64,000 nt of DNA from Hymenobacter lapidiphilus (GCF_003417065.2 NZ_QVLT01000008.1:62001-126000), one strand, 5' to 3'; shown: positions 46,118-56,302, counted from the stretch's first letter. The notes: generated from the sequence alone by a model not told the origin. Translations and numbers: made by a program.

Positions 46118-48249
46118 ATGTCTTACCGCTTCGCCGCGCCGCTGTGGCTGCTGCCCGCTACTGCCTTCGCCCAAACCACTGCCCCGCCCGACACTACCCG
46201 CGCCGTAGCCCTGCCCGAGGCTACCGTGGCCGGTTACGGCCAGCAGCTGCCGCTGCGCTGGGTGGCCGCCGCCGTAGGCACCCTCGACCGGGCCGATTTC
46301 GAGCGGTTTCCTGACAACGCCCTGACCCAGGCCGTGAACACGCTGCCGGGGGTGCGGCTGGAAGAGCGGGCTACGGCCAGCTACCGCCTGAGCGTGCGCG
46401 GCAGCACGCTCCGCTCGCCTTTTGGGGTGCGCAACGTGAAGGTGTATTACCAGGGCCTGCCGTTCACCGAAGCCAGCGGCAGCACGCCCCTCAACCTGCT
46501 CGACCCCAGTCTGCTGGGCGGGCTGGAAGTGATTAAGGGCCCGGCCGCCAGCGTGTATGGGGCCGGAACCGGCGGGGCCATCCTCCTGACCGGCCGTCGC
46601 CCCACCACGCCCGGCACGCACGTTTCGGCGGGCTTCACGGCGGGCAGCTACGGGCTGCGGCGCACCACGGCGGCCGTCGAAACGGCCACTGCCACCGGTT
46701 ACCTGCACGCCGCCTACGCCCGCCAGACCCTCGACGGCTACCGCCAGCAAAGCGCCCTGCGCCGCGACGTGCTCGCGCTCGACGGCGAGTGGCAGCCCAC
46801 CGAGCGCCAGGCCGTGAGCCTGCACGCACTCTACGCCGACATCGACTACCAGCTGCCCGGCGGCCTGACGCGGGCGCAGTTCGAGGCCGACCCGCGCCAG
46901 GCCCGGCCGGGTACGGTCACGGCGCCCGGCACCGTGGCCCAGCGCACCTACTACGCTCGCGCACCGGCCTGCTCGGGGCCAACCACGAAGCCCGGTTCAC
47001 GGAGCGGCTCACGCTGCGCTCGGCGCTGTACCTGAGCGGCAGCCGCATCAACACGCCCTACCTGATAGATTTTGAGCGCAACACGCTGCTGGGCGGGGGC
47101 GGGCGCACGGTGCTCAGCTACCGCACCGCCCTAGCCGGCCGCACCCTGCGCCTGCAGGCCGGCGCCGAGGTCCAGACGGGTTTCAAGAGTGCCCGCAGCT
47201 ACCAGAACCGCGCCGGCCAGCCCGGCCCGCTGCGCTACGACGACGAAATCCGCAGTCTCACCGGCTTTGCCTTCGCCCAGGCCGATTACGAGCTGCCCGC
47301 CGAGCTGCTGCTCACGGTAGGGGCCAGCTACAACCGCCTGCGCTACCGGATCAGCCGCCTTTCGGATGCCGCAACCAACCCCACCGGCTACGAGCTGAGC
47401 CGCGACTTCCGGCCTCAAGTGTCGCCGCGGGTGGCATTGCTGCGTGAGTTCGGGCCGGGCCTGTCGGTGTACGGCAGCGTGAGCACAGGCTTTTCGCCGC
47501 CCACGGAGGAGGAAATCAGGCCTTCCGATGGCTCCATTAACCGGGCCCTGCAGGCCGAACGGGCCACCAGCTTCGAGCTGGGTGCGCGCGGCCAGTTCTG
47601 GAGTCAGCGGCTGCGCTACGATGTGGCCCTTTACGACCAGCGCCAGCACCAGACCATCACCACCCGCACCACCGATCTGGGCACTCAACTATTCCTCAAT
47701 GCCGGTACCACTCGCCAGCGCGGAGCCGAGGCGGCCGTTAGCGGCTGGCTCTGGCAATCGGGGGCTTCAAGCTCCAAGCCGCCAGCTGCAGACTTATCGG
47801 GTGGTGCTGATGATAGGGTAGCCGGGTTGCCCACCGGCTTACGGGCCTTCGTGAGCTACGCCTACAATCACTACCGCTTCGGCAGCTACGAAACCGGGGG
47901 GAAGGATTTCAGCGGCAACCGCCTCACCGGCACCGCGCCCCACACGCTCACGGCCGGCCTCGATTTCAGCCAGCGGCTCGGCTTCTACCTCAGCCCCACC
48001 GTCAACCACCAGGCCCGCCTGCCGCTCAACGATGCCAACACGGCCTACGCCGCCGGCTACTGGACCTTCGGCTCGCGGGGCGGCTGGCGCGGCCGCCTCG
48101 GCCCGGTACGCCTCGACGTGTTCGGCGGCGGCGAGAACCTGGGCAACCGCCGCTATTCGTTGGGTAACGACCTCAACGGGTTCGGCGGCCGCTACTTCCA
48201 GCCGGCTCCCGCCCGCAACTGGTATGCTGGGCTGGCCGTGAAATGGTAA
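46118..48249 (+). pseudogene. TonB-dependent receptor, split by a -1 frameshift
   Basis: Signal peptide, then a plug domain: LPEATVAGYG, NTLPGVRLEERA, LSVRGSTLRSPFGVR, LEVIKGPAASVYGAGTGGAI. The first frame runs to 47035; the beta-barrel continues in another frame from about 46960 (ATGLLGANHEARF) to the typical final aromatic strand ending YAGLAVKW. One added base at 46955-46965 restores a single protein of about 710 residues. Outer-membrane uptake of a siderophore or cobalamin-like ligand is the family role; the substrate is unknown. At about 47765-47800 an in-frame SSSKPPAAD segment is encoded by AAGCTCCAAGCCGCCAGCT repeat words. Confidence 0.85.
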
Positions 48250-48320
48250 ATGGGCGTAATGCGCCGGTTGGCTAGGTTTCGCAATAAAATCAATACTAAA
48301 ATTCTGCCGTAAGCCACCAA

Positions 48321-48353
48321 AAAGCCCCTTTACCGCGAGGGTAAAGGGGCTTA
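48321..48353. terminator. Hairpin terminator, bidirectional
   Basis: AAGCCCCTTTACC and GGTAAAGGGGCTT form a perfect 13-bp stem, with A and T runs at both sides. It lies between the convergent TonB receptor and the 48412 gene. Confidence 0.8.
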
Positions 48354-48411
48354 AAAAGGCTCGATGAACGAATGGCCTGAAAGGAGACTCCGGGCAGCTC
48401 GTTCGGCGGAC

Positions 48412-48702
48412 TTAGCGGTTGTTATCGTTAATCGGGTTGTTGAATCCGGTTATCCGCAACTCATCGGTGGTTGACTCGGTATCGGGGTCGGGGCCGGTGG
48501 TGGCGCCGCTGGGTGTACCCGACATGGCGTCTTCGAGCTGGCTGCTCGTATCGAGTGTACCTTCTTCGTCTTTTTTATAGCTGTACAGCTCCTCGCGGTG
48601 CTTGCGTTGCTCCTCTGTCAGGTTGGAATTCTTGGCGTCGAGGGCAGCAGCGGGGTCCTGGTTCAGCTTATCGTTCGCTTCGTTTTTTTTATTGTTGCTC
48701 AT
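48412..48702 (-). CDS. Small hydrophilic, disordered protein
   Basis: 96 residues, rich in Asn, Asp, Glu, Lys and Ser with no hydrophobic core: SNNKKNEANDKLNQD, NLTEEQRKHREELYS, then a Gly/Thr/Pro/Asp tail. No family recognised. Paired with the similar 158-residue gene upstream (42-base gap), so probably one operon. Such proteins are often stress-linked in this phylum, but that is inference. Confidence 0.6.
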   Translation of the reverse strand: MSNNKKNEANDKLNQDPAAALDAKNSNLTEEQRKHREELYSYKKDEEGTLDTSSQLEDAMSGTPSGATTGPDPDTESTTDELRITGFNNPINDNNR

Positions 48703-48743
48703 CAGAAGGGTCAGTCAGAAGTGAGGAAAAAGACGCGGCGCGC

Positions 48744-49220
48744 TTAATCGTTGTTGGGCATTTCGTTCTCCTTGCCCGAGCCGGGAATCCCGCGGCCATT
48801 GTCGGCGCGGAAGGCGCTGAACTCGTCGGGGTTGTCGTTGGTGCCCACATTGGGGTTGCTTTCCTCGGCCGCGTCGGAAGCGGGAGCTTCGGTGCGGTTG
48901 GCGGGCTCGGCGGTGGGCCAGTTGCGGGTGCCGCCGCCGTAGCGTGGGTCGTCTTTGGCCCAGCCCTCGCGCTGTTCACCATACTCAGCATCTTCGGCCT
49001 GGCGCACGGCGGATGGGTCGAGGTTCTGCGGCGCACTGCCGCGCTGCTCGGCAAAGGCCACCGAAGGAGCCGACTCGCCGCCCTTGGTTACGCTTTCACC
49101 CTCGCTAACCGACTGGTTGGAGGCATCGGGGTGGCCGAATTCGCCATATTTGGGCGTGTCATGGTTGGCTTTGGCAGGGTCGTGGGAAGGGTTGGTGGGA
49201 TTGAGTGGGGTGGTCGACAT
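48744..49220 (-). CDS. Hydrophilic, disordered protein
   Basis: 158 residues with low hydrophobicity and many Asn, Pro, Glu and Ser; segments PKYGEFGHPDA, WAKDDPRYGGGTRNWP and ADNGRGIPGSGK. No domain or signal peptide. Upstream of the 96-residue disordered protein in the same orientation; divergent from the acetyltransferase gene. Confidence 0.6.
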   Translation of the reverse strand: MSTTPLNPTNPSHDPAKANHDTPKYGEFGHPDASNQSVSEGESVTKGGESAPSVAFAEQRGSAPQNLDPSAVRQAEDAEYGEQREGWAKDDPRYGGGTRNWPTAEPANRTEAPASDAAEESNPNVGTNDNPDEFSAFRADNGRGIPGSGKENEMPNND

Positions 49221-49370
49221 ATTAGAGAGAAAGAGTAGGGGAGAATAAGCAGGAATCGGAGGCGCGGATGGCCACCGTTGCTATTCATACGTAAACTTTC
49301 AGGAAATGGCGGTGTCCGGTTGTGCTTGCGCCGGTGCTGCTCCCTATTCTTTCCTCCTTTTGTTTCTTCT

Positions 49371-49655
49371 ATGTCTCTCCCAATTCAGCACAAGCCCGAA
49401 AACCAGGAATTTACCGTCTCTCAGGATGGCCACTCGGCCGAACTATCCTACAGCCTCCCCGCCGAAGGCGTTATCGACTTCACCCACACTTTTGTTGAAG
49501 AGGGGCTGCGCGGCCAAGGTATTGGCGATGAGCTGGCCAAAGCCGGCCTGGCCTACGCCCGCGAAAAAAAACTGAAAGTGCGCACTACCTGCTCCTTCAT
49601 GGCTGGCTACGTTGCCCAGCACCCCGACTACCAGGACCTGACGGAGGCCGGCTAG
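49371..49655 (+). CDS. Small GNAT-like N-acetyltransferase (YidJ/GCN5-related)
   Basis: 94 residues, ATG 49371. Single-domain GNAT of the short (about 90 residue) class: IDFTHTFVEEGLRGQGIGDELAKAGL contains the acetyl-CoA loop R-G-Q-G-I-G, followed by KVRTTCSFMAGYVAQHPDY. Cytosolic; substrate unknown, members of this short class often lack a known target. A strong hairpin follows. Confidence 0.82.
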   Translation: MSLPIQHKPENQEFTVSQDGHSAELSYSLPAEGVIDFTHTFVEEGLRGQGIGDELAKAGLAYAREKKLKVRTTCSFMAGYVAQHPDYQDLTEAG

Positions 49656-49678
49656 AAACGGGCTCCATCAGCTCCTTC

Positions 49679-49732
49679 GGCAAGCAAAAAGCCCCTGACA
49701 TCGGTATCGACATCAGGGGCTTTTTGCTTGCC
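49679..49732. terminator. Bidirectional terminator
   Basis: GCAAGCAAAAAGCCCCTGA and TCAGGGGCTTTTTGCTTGC are perfect inverted arms with A/T runs inside the stem. Separates the convergent acetyltransferase and endonuclease genes. Confidence 0.88.
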
Positions 49733-49748
49733 GGAATGGCGGGCCCTT

Positions 49749-52078
49749 TTACCGGCGTACTTCCACGCGGCTGGTATAGGTTACGCCATCGGCGGTTACG
49801 CGCAGCAGGTACAGGCCTTCAGCCAGCGGCTGCACATCGAGCGTGGCTACCTCGGCAGCCGACAGCAGCTGGCTGCGGCTGAGTACCTGCTGGCCCAGCA
49901 TATTGTAAAGGCTGATACCAGCCGCCTGCCGGCCTTGCAGCTGCGGCAGGCGTACCTGCAGGCGGCCGGTGGCCGGGTTCGGGAACACCTCCAGGCCTTC
50001 GCCCAAACGGGCCGCGCCGGTGGTGCTCGTAATGGTTACGCAGTTGCTGGTATGGCGCCCGATGTTGTCGTACACATCGGCACCCACCGGCGTCCATTCG
50101 GTCAGGGCATTGGTCCAGCGCTTCTGGCCCCGGTTCACGGTCGCCTTGCGCACCAGCGTGGCATCGGTGGTAGAGCCGCCGCCGGTCAGCTGCCAGCCAC
50201 CGGCCGGCTGCTGCCCGATAACGCCGATAATGTCGAGCGTGTCGGTGCCATCCATCAGCAGCAGCGCATCATCGCCATTGAAGAAGCCAATGTTCGACTC
50301 CAGATCGGTTTGGGCTTTTACGATGGGCGAGGCTACGCCGGAATTGGCAATAACGTACACGTCGCCGGGCGCAATGCTTCCGGTCAGCTCGGCCGTAGCG
50401 GTAGGGGTGGTTTTGCCGTTGGCGAACAGGCTCACCGTAATGCCCTCCAGGTCGATGGTGGCATTCGAAGGGTTATAGATTTCTACAGCCTTGGTATTGC
50501 CAACCTTCGCCTCAATGTACTCCGAGAAGAACAGCGTAGCGCAGGGCGCGGCCGGCAGGGCTACATCGTCGTTGAGGATCGTCAGCTCGTGAGTCCGGAT
50601 GGCCCCCAGCACCGCGCCGCCCGTGGTGGGCGTGCCCAGGGCAAGCAGTACGGTTTCGTTGGGCTCGGGCAGCAGGTCGCCTGCTACCGTCAGGGTTACG
50701 GTCTGGGTCTGGTTTACCTGGCCGGCCACAAAGGTAAGGCTGGTCGTAGTCAGGGTATAGTCGGCGGGCGTAGTGGCGGTAGTACCCGCTGCCTGTACGG
50801 TTACCGGCACCGTTATGGCAGCCGTGGGGGCCGTGCCGGTCAGCGTCACGTTCACGGTGTAGGTAGTGGTGTTGTCGTTGCCTTCCGTCAGGCTGCCTTT
50901 GGCGGCTGCAAACTGAATGGTCGGAGCCGCGCCGTCATCATTGAGGATGAGCAGCTCGTGCTGAGCCGGGCCGCCCACGGCTGCGCCGGCCGAAGGGTTG
51001 GTCAGGGCCAGCACCACGGTTTCATCGGCTTCAGGCGTCAGGTCGCCATTCACGATTACCGTAACTGGCTGGGTGGTCTGGCCGGCGGTGAAAGTCAGGG
51101 TCTGGGGCGTGGTGAAGACGAAATCCTGGCCGTTGGTGGCCGTTGAGGTTGTGGCAACCAGGCTTAGCTGCACCGTAAGCGGGGCAGTAGGAGCGGGGCT
51201 GATGGTAACGCTGGTCGTGTAGGTGCTGGTGCCGCTATTGCCCTCAGCAATGCTGCCGGTGGCGGTAGCAAACGCGAAGGTCGGCAGCACCTGGAATCCC
51301 CAGGCGCGGGCCACCAGGTCGGGGTAGGCAATGTAGGGGTTGAAGTTGCCCTGGCTTTTGGCAGCGCGGCGGTTACGCTCCCGCTCGCGGGCATCCACCG
51401 GGTCGGCCTGGTGCCACTGGTAAAGCGTGTTCAGGTCGGCCGCGGCGTAATTACGTCCTTACCCGGGTCGAACTGCTGGCCCTGGTGCATGGTGTAGAAG
51501 TAGAAGATAGCCCGCGCCAGGTTGCCCTTGTGGTCTTCGCGGGGCTCGAACCGGGAGTTGGTGTCCTCGCTGAACTCGTCGATGTTGCTGGTGGGCACGG
51601 TTGCTTGGCTGGTAGCACCGCGCATCCACTTGGTGGTCTGGTTGTCCGGGATTTCCGCAAACGGATCAGAGCCACGGTCGGAATTCCACTGAATGAATGT
51701 CGGGAACAGGTGGTGAATATCGGTGCGCATGCGTACGCGCTCATCAAACCACGACTGTGGAACGGTATGCTCGCAGTTTATCTGCTTCACTACGCCGGTG
51801 CTGGTATTGCTCGAATCGAGAGGCGTATTTTCGGTGTAGCCCGAGTACACGCATACCACGCGGCCGCTCTGGTTGTCTACGTAGTTATACATCTTACCGC
51901 GGGCGGTGCTGTAGTCCAGCTCTACGCGCTTGCCGTCGTACCAGTTCTGGCGCAGCCAGTCCTTCAGGCTCTGGCCCTGCAGGCTGGTTGGTGGGGCCGC
52001 AGGCATGGTCTGGGCCGAGGCCGTTCCCAGGCCCACGCACAGCACGGCGGTCAACATCCAGGCGAAAAAGTGTTTCAT
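49749..52078 (-). pseudogene. Secreted endonuclease I with Calx-beta, LTD and T9SS domains, -1 frameshift
   Basis: Frame 1 from ATG 52078: signal peptide (cut near SAQ, residue 23), then an Endonuclease_1 domain with the catalytic H104 in NCEHTVPQSW and HLFP. Frame 2 continues to 49749 with the end of the nuclease (ARAWGF), two Calx-beta repeats ('AEGNSGTSTY', 'LTEGNDNTTTY'), a lamin-tail-like domain (SEYIEAKVGNTKAVEIYN) and a T9SS type A tail (EVFPNPATGRLQVRLP). Adding one base at 51445-51447 joins them into about 776 residues. Exported extracellular nuclease, perhaps for DNA scavenging. Real decay or a sequence error cannot be told apart here. Confidence 0.87.
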
Positions 52079-52197
52079 CAAGCAGTAAAAAGGGTGGAAA
52101 GCTAAACTGTCTGTAAAGATCGGCAAAGATTTTCCGCCCGCAAACAGCCAGCCACTGATGCTTTTTTAAAGGGGCATTGTGCTTGCCGGAACGCACA

Positions 52198-52235
52198 AAA
52201 AAGCGCCCGACCCTATACAGGGCCGGGCGCTTTGT
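52198..52235. terminator. Hairpin terminator of the fasciclin gene
   Basis: AAAGCGCCCGACCCT and AGGGCCGGGCGCTTT form a strong stem with a short loop, flanked by A/T runs. Confidence 0.85.
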
Positions 52236-52259
52236 CAATTTTCAGGGCTATCGAAAGCC

Positions 52260-52985
52260 TTATTTAGCGGGCATCAGTACCGTATCGATAACGTGCGTAA
52301 CGCCGTTTTTCGACACCGCATCGGCTACCGTTACGGTGGCTTTACCACCTTTGGCATCGTGCAGCATCACCATGTTGCCGGTGCGGTGCACCATCAGGGT
52401 CTCGCCCTGCACAGTGGTCAGCGTCTGGCCATCCTTTAGGTCGGCGGCCAGCAGGCGGCCGGGCACTACGTGGTAGGTAAGAATGGTTGTGAGCTTAGTC
52501 TTGTTTTCGGGCATCACCAGCGTGCTCACGGTGCCGGCCGGCAGCTTATCGAAAGCGGCATTGGTAGGAGCAAATACGGTAAATGGGCCGTCGCTCTTCA
52601 ACGTGTTTACCAGGTCGGCAGCCTTCACGGCGGCTACCAGCGTGGTGTGGTCAGAGGAGTTAACGGCATTGTCCACGATGTCCTTGTCAGGTGTCATCAT
52701 AGCGCCACCCACCATTACTCCGGCCGATTTGGTCGTGCTCATGTCTGCCATGTCGGCTCCTTCGCGGGGCTTGGTGGTGGCCTTCATCTTGACTCCATTG
52801 GCCGATTTGCCCTTCACCTTGGTTTTGCCGTCGTCGGCTACCTTGGTTTTGGTCATCATCCCGTCTTCGGTCGTGACCTTGGTTTTTTCGTCGTCCGATT
52901 TCTTGGTCATCTTACCCTGGGCTAAGGCCGAGCCGGCACTAAGGGTAAAGGAGAGGGCCAGCGCGGAAAGCATGTATTTGTTCAT
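52260..52985 (-). CDS. Secreted fasciclin-domain protein
   Basis: 241 residues. Signal peptide (MNKYMLSALALSFTLSAGSALAQ), a Lys/Thr-rich low-complexity linker (about 24-90), then one FAS1 domain with DIVDNAVNSSDHTTLVAAVK, the H1 motif GPFTVFAPTNAAFDKLP, LTYHVVPGRLLA and GVTHVIDTVLMP. FAS1 domains mediate adhesion or cell-surface contacts. Predicted periplasmic or extracellular. Monocistronic; the gap to the right opens the integrated elements. Confidence 0.9.
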   Translation of the reverse strand: MNKYMLSALALSFTLSAGSALAQGKMTKKSDDEKTKVTTEDGMMTKTKVADDGKTKVKGKSANGVKMKATTKPREGADMADMSTTKSAGVMVGGAMMTPDKDIVDNAVNSSDHTTLVAAVKAADLVNTLKSDGPFTVFAPTNAAFDKLPAGTVSTLVMPENKTKLTTILTYHVVPGRLLAADLKDGQTLTTVQGETLMVHRTGNMVMLHDAKGGKATVTVADAVSKNGVTHVIDTVLMPAK

Positions 52986-53135
52986 GGGTAGGCAGTTTAG
53001 TAGAAGATAAATCTAGGCGTACCGTTGAGGTAATGAGGTAAACGCCCGCCTTGTACGACGCATTTTGGGTAAAGGATGCGTTGCCCGCATGATGCGCACA
53101 AAAAAAGCCCTCTGCTTTCAGACAGAGGGCTTTGG
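52986..53135. other. Gap left of the integrated elements
   Basis: Probably the fasciclin promoter; only the hairpin at 53101-53131 is recognised here. Confidence 0.4.
53101..53131 (-). terminator. Terminator-like hairpin beside the left attachment repeat
   Basis: AGCCCTCTG and CAGAGGGCT form a stem; on the - strand a T run follows directly. Reading leftwards it stands just after CTAGCGCGACCAC, where a tRNA terminator would be. Probably the original terminator of the target tRNA gene. Confidence 0.65.
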
Positions 53136-53148
53136 TGTGGTCGCGCTA
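53136..53148. repeat. Left attachment-site repeat (attL of element 1)
   Basis: GTGGTCGCGCTAG, identical to 58589-58601. The reverse complement ends CTAGCGCGACCAC, like a tRNA acceptor 3' strand with CCA. The bases beyond it do not continue as a T-arm, so this is only the 3' copy. Confidence 0.7.
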
Positions 53149-53215
53149 GGACCACAACCGTTATATTTCATTGTATTTGCTTGTATTTAAAAGTGCCTTT
53201 TCTGGCCCGTATGCG

Positions 53216-53223
53216 TATATTTG
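53216..53223 (+). promoter_or_regulatory. -7 box of integrase 1
   Basis: TATATTTG matches TAnnTTTG, 100 bases before the integrase ATG. A clear -33 is not seen. The leader contains GC-rich inverted repeats GCGGGGCCGG (53231-53240) and CCGGCCCCGC (53278-53287). Confidence 0.5.
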
Positions 53224-53267
53224 AGTGCAAGCGGGGCCGGGTAAATACAACCAGGTGCAATAAACCC

Positions 53268-53286
53268 GGCCCCGATACCGGCCCCG
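53268..53286. repeat. 19-bp subterminal repeat, left copy
   Basis: GGCCCCGATACCGGCCCCG, identical and in the same direction as 58516-58534. Near both ends of element 1; possibly arm-type recombinase sites. Confidence 0.75.
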
Positions 53287-53322
53287 CTTTTTCTCAACCC
53301 CAAAACTCAAGCCCCCGCACTC

Positions 53323-54570
53323 ATGGCAAAGCATAAAGCTCGTTTCATTCTCAGAGACCCCCAGGCTAAGGCCTCGACTGCTATCTATCTAGTCTTTGAC
53401 TTCGCAGGCGGCCGGCTCAAATACTCGACTGTCCACAGCATAGAGCCGGCCCTTTGGGATAGCGAGGCCCAGCGTCCCCACGTCGGCAAAAAGTATCCAG
53501 CCACGCAAGCGGACTTGAAGGCACACCTCGACACCTTAGCCGTAGCTGTTGCGAAGTGTCATCTTCAACTGCTTAACGACGGGAAAAAAGTAACTACGGC
53601 AATCCTCAAAGATGCCCTAGAGGAAAAGACCGGCAAGCGGGCCGGCAAGTCTGAATCACTCGCAGACTTTGCCGAGGCATTTTGCAACGAGGTAACAGCA
53701 GACCGCAAGCCCAATACTATTTTGGCGTATCGTACTACGATTAAGAAACTACGTGCCTACGAACAGAAAAAACGTCGGCAATATTCATTTGAAGAAATTA
53801 CGCTCGATTGGTATAATGATTTTAAAAAATTCCTAGTTGCTGATAGTCTTTCTGAAAATTCAATCGGAAAACATTTTAAAACGGTAAAAACTTGGATGAG
53901 CCAAGCGAGGGAGCGGAGATTGCATAACAGTGAAGATTATTTATCTAAACGGTTCGCAATTCATAAAGCACCTGCTGACAGCATTTATTTACCCGTAGCC
54001 GACCTTGAGCTATTCGCCGCGCTACAAGTAGATAAACTATCATTAGAGCACGTTAGGGATACGTTTATTCTATCCGCTTTCACTGGTTTGCGGCATGGAG
54101 ACGTTAGCCGGGTTAACACCGCTCAAGTAGTGGAAATGGCAGGCGGTAAGGTGCTGAAAGTTCAAACCGAGAAAACCGGGAAGGTTGTGAAAATTCCGCT
54201 TCACCCGATTGCCGAGGCCATATTGAACAAGTATGACGGTATGCCCCCACAGTACACCAACGCAGGTACTAACCGGCTCCTAAAAGACCTTGCCCAGCTT
54301 GCCGGGTGGAACGATGTTGTAGAGGTGAAGGTAGGGAAGGATACTATCAAAAAAGAGCGTTGGGAGCTTGTCAGCATGCACACGGCCCGCCGTAGCTTCA
54401 TAACCAACGCCTATAAGTCAGGCGTCCCCCTTTATGCCTTAATGCAGCTCACTGGCCACACCAAAATAACCACCCTACAAACGTACTTGCGTATCAGTGC
54501 CGAGGAAAACGCCGAAACGCTGCTGCAACATGATTTTTTTAAAGCTGCCCCGATAATGCGAGTAGCCTAG
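53323..54570 (+). CDS. Tyrosine recombinase / integrase of element 1
   Basis: 415 residues. N-terminal arm-binding and SAM-like domains, then the phage-integrase catalytic domain: R in TGLRHGDVSR, H and R in HTARRSFI, GH in LTGHTKITTLQTYLRI with the nucleophile tyrosine. All catalytic residues are present. Catalyses insertion and excision at the flanking GTGGTCGCGCTAG repeat. The coding region around 53.75-54.05 kb is AT-rich. First gene from the left end. Confidence 0.93.
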   Translation: MAKHKARFILRDPQAKASTAIYLVFDFAGGRLKYSTVHSIEPALWDSEAQRPHVGKKYPATQADLKAHLDTLAVAVAKCHLQLLNDGKKVTTAILKDALEEKTGKRAGKSESLADFAEAFCNEVTADRKPNTILAYRTTIKKLRAYEQKKRRQYSFEEITLDWYNDFKKFLVADSLSENSIGKHFKTVKTWMSQARERRLHNSEDYLSKRFAIHKAPADSIYLPVADLELFAALQVDKLSLEHVRDTFILSAFTGLRHGDVSRVNTAQVVEMAGGKVLKVQTEKTGKVVKIPLHPIAEAILNKYDGMPPQYTNAGTNRLLKDLAQLAGWNDVVEVKVGKDTIKKERWELVSMHTARRSFITNAYKSGVPLYALMQLTGHTKITTLQTYLRISAEENAETLLQHDFFKAAPIMRVA

Positions 54571-54608
54571 AAAGCTGCTGAAAGTAACTTTAGAGTCAAA
54601 ATATCCAG

Positions 54609-54642
54609 GCCAACCCGCAATTAGTAGCGGGTTGGCTTTTTG
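54609..54642 (+). terminator. Terminator of integrase 1
   Basis: GCCAACCCGC and GCGGGTTGGC form a perfect 10-bp stem followed by TTTTT. Confidence 0.85.
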
Positions 54643-54856
54643 TATTTTTAGAAGATTATTAACTTAATTACGTTTGTGTATTTATTATTTATAATATATG
54701 CACCATTGAACTTGAAAAGCCTATTTGTTAAATTATATTTTGTTTTGTATCAAAATAATAATTACAACTGATTATGTAATTGTTTTTTAGGTGCTTGTTT
54801 GCTCGTTTTTAGCCTTGTTGTTTTGGGAATATAATCGTACCCAAAACCCCGAAACG
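54643..54856. other. AT-rich region before the element-1 gene cluster
   Basis: Very AT-rich, with TACGTTTG near 54670 (a -7 match) and several ATTATAT words. Likely holds the promoter of the replication cluster, and possibly a replication origin. Confidence 0.4.
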
Positions 54857-55195
54857 ATGCAAAGCGAACCCGTAATGATGTTGCCGCTTACCCTAACAGA
54901 ATTTAGGGCTCAAATCCGCGAAGCAATAGCCGAGGAATTAGAGCAAGCCGCAAGCAATAGAAAGCCGACAGAGCAAGCTAAATATATGACTGCCGAACAG
55001 GCAGCCGAGTTCCTTAAAATTGGAATAACCACGTTGCGAACCAGCACAACAAAGGGCCTATTTACGGGCTACCGTGTAGGCTCGCGGGTGCTCTACAAAC
55101 AGTCGGAACTAGAGGCCGCATTGAAGCGCACCGACCAATACAGCATAGGGGGCAAAAAGCGGGGCCCGAAACCGAAAAACCAGGCCAACGCCTAA
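54857..55195 (+). CDS. Helix-turn-helix protein (excisionase-like)
   Basis: 112 residues from ATG 54857. The second half has a MerR/excisionase-type winged helix: YMTAEQAAEFLKIGITTLRT and YRVGSRVLYKQSELEAALK, then a basic Lys/Arg tail. The N-terminal part is a helical segment with TLTEFRAQIREAIAEELEQ. Probably DNA-binding, directing excision or regulating the rep cluster. Ten bases before the next gene, so co-transcribed. Confidence 0.8.
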   Translation: MQSEPVMMLPLTLTEFRAQIREAIAEELEQAASNRKPTEQAKYMTAEQAAEFLKIGITTLRTSTTKGLFTGYRVGSRVLYKQSELEAALKRTDQYSIGGKKRGPKPKNQANA

Positions 55196-55205
55196 GCTCT
55201 TACTG

Positions 55206-56162
55206 ATGCTGCTGTTTCTGCTGCTATTGGCCGTGTACGACCGTATTCTATTTTCCGCACCAATGCCCCAGGGCCTAGAGCTTGCCCGTTGGCTAGAGCT
55301 TGCCCCAGCGTGGGCAGACTACGGGGGCGAAATAGAAAACGGTGTACTGGTTCACCACTACGGCCCGCACGATACTGGCAAGCTTGTCCTACGCTACAAC
55401 GAGGCATCAGACAGGCTCACAGTAGCAGGCAGCTTGCACACGTTCCGTTACGGGCATAATTCATGCTCGTTCCCGTTCGCAGAGGCCCGTGCCACATGCG
55501 AGGCCCTAGCCGCCGCGCTACTGCTAGCCCCAGACGCGCTACGGGTACACGTCCTAGAGACGGGGGTAAACGTGGCCCTAACAGCCCCGCCGACCTCGTT
55601 CCTCAACCAGGTAGCCCGCGCTAGCTACGGGCCGCTCCTGACGCCGTTCTATGGCAAACAGCCCCCAGCCGGGCAAGCCGCCCCGTTACTCTACACGGCG
55701 AACTATGCTCAGTATCGGGTGAAGGTGTACGACGCGGGCACCTACAACCGATTGCGAAAAAAGCCGGCCCCAGTAGGCAACAGCCTACGCTTTGAGGTGC
55801 TATATCTCAAGTCTCAGAAAGCCGCTCAAGTGCTAGGCTGGCAAGGTGCCCTTTCTCTCCAAAACCTGATGCAAGCCGACGTGTACACGGCACTAGCCGA
55901 CGCCCTGCTAGCTAGCTGGCATCGGATACACTTACCCCCAGAACTCACCACGATGGACAATCTCAGCATAGACGAAAGCGCCCTACTCATAGCCGGACAA
56001 CAGCCCGACTTTTGGGAGCACGCGAAACGCAATACCCCCCGCGCTACCTACCATCGGAAAAAGGCCCTCTTCAAAGAATTGCAGGGCCGGGCTTCAACCG
56101 ATAACCCCGCGCCCTACACACCACAACTTGAGCACGAAATCCGGGCCGGAATGCCAGACTAG
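55206..56162 (+). CDS. Replication-initiator-like protein (phage gpII / Rep type)
   Basis: 318 residues. VYDRILFSAPMPQGLELARWL opens the core, VAGSLHTFRYGHN resembles the 'GSL-x-x-x-x-x-G-N' segment, and KVYDAGTYNRLR with LRFEVLYLKSQKAA resembles the 'KIYxKG...LRFE' core of gene II-type phage and plasmid replication proteins. I therefore read it as a rolling-circle-type initiator; no HUH pair is clear to me, so this is moderate. Translation may begin at GTG 55233 rather than 55206, because the extra residues are a leucine run. Confidence 0.5.
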   Translation: MLLFLLLLAVYDRILFSAPMPQGLELARWLELAPAWADYGGEIENGVLVHHYGPHDTGKLVLRYNEASDRLTVAGSLHTFRYGHNSCSFPFAEARATCEALAAALLLAPDALRVHVLETGVNVALTAPPTSFLNQVARASYGPLLTPFYGKQPPAGQAAPLLYTANYAQYRVKVYDAGTYNRLRKKPAPVGNSLRFEVLYLKSQKAAQVLGWQGALSLQNLMQADVYTALADALLASWHRIHLPPELTTMDNLSIDESALLIAGQQPDFWEHAKRNTPRATYHRKKALFKELQGRASTDNPAPYTPQLEHEIRAGMPD

Positions 56163-56302
56163 GTTTACCTCTCTTATGGGGGTAAAAAGGTTATCAGATT
56201 TGAGACTTTCCATCTCTCCAGCACCTGCACCAGCACCCCGCGCCGCCCCCTCTGGTTCCTCTCTCTCCCTCGACTAATAGTTACTTTTTTTCTCATCTGG
56301 AT

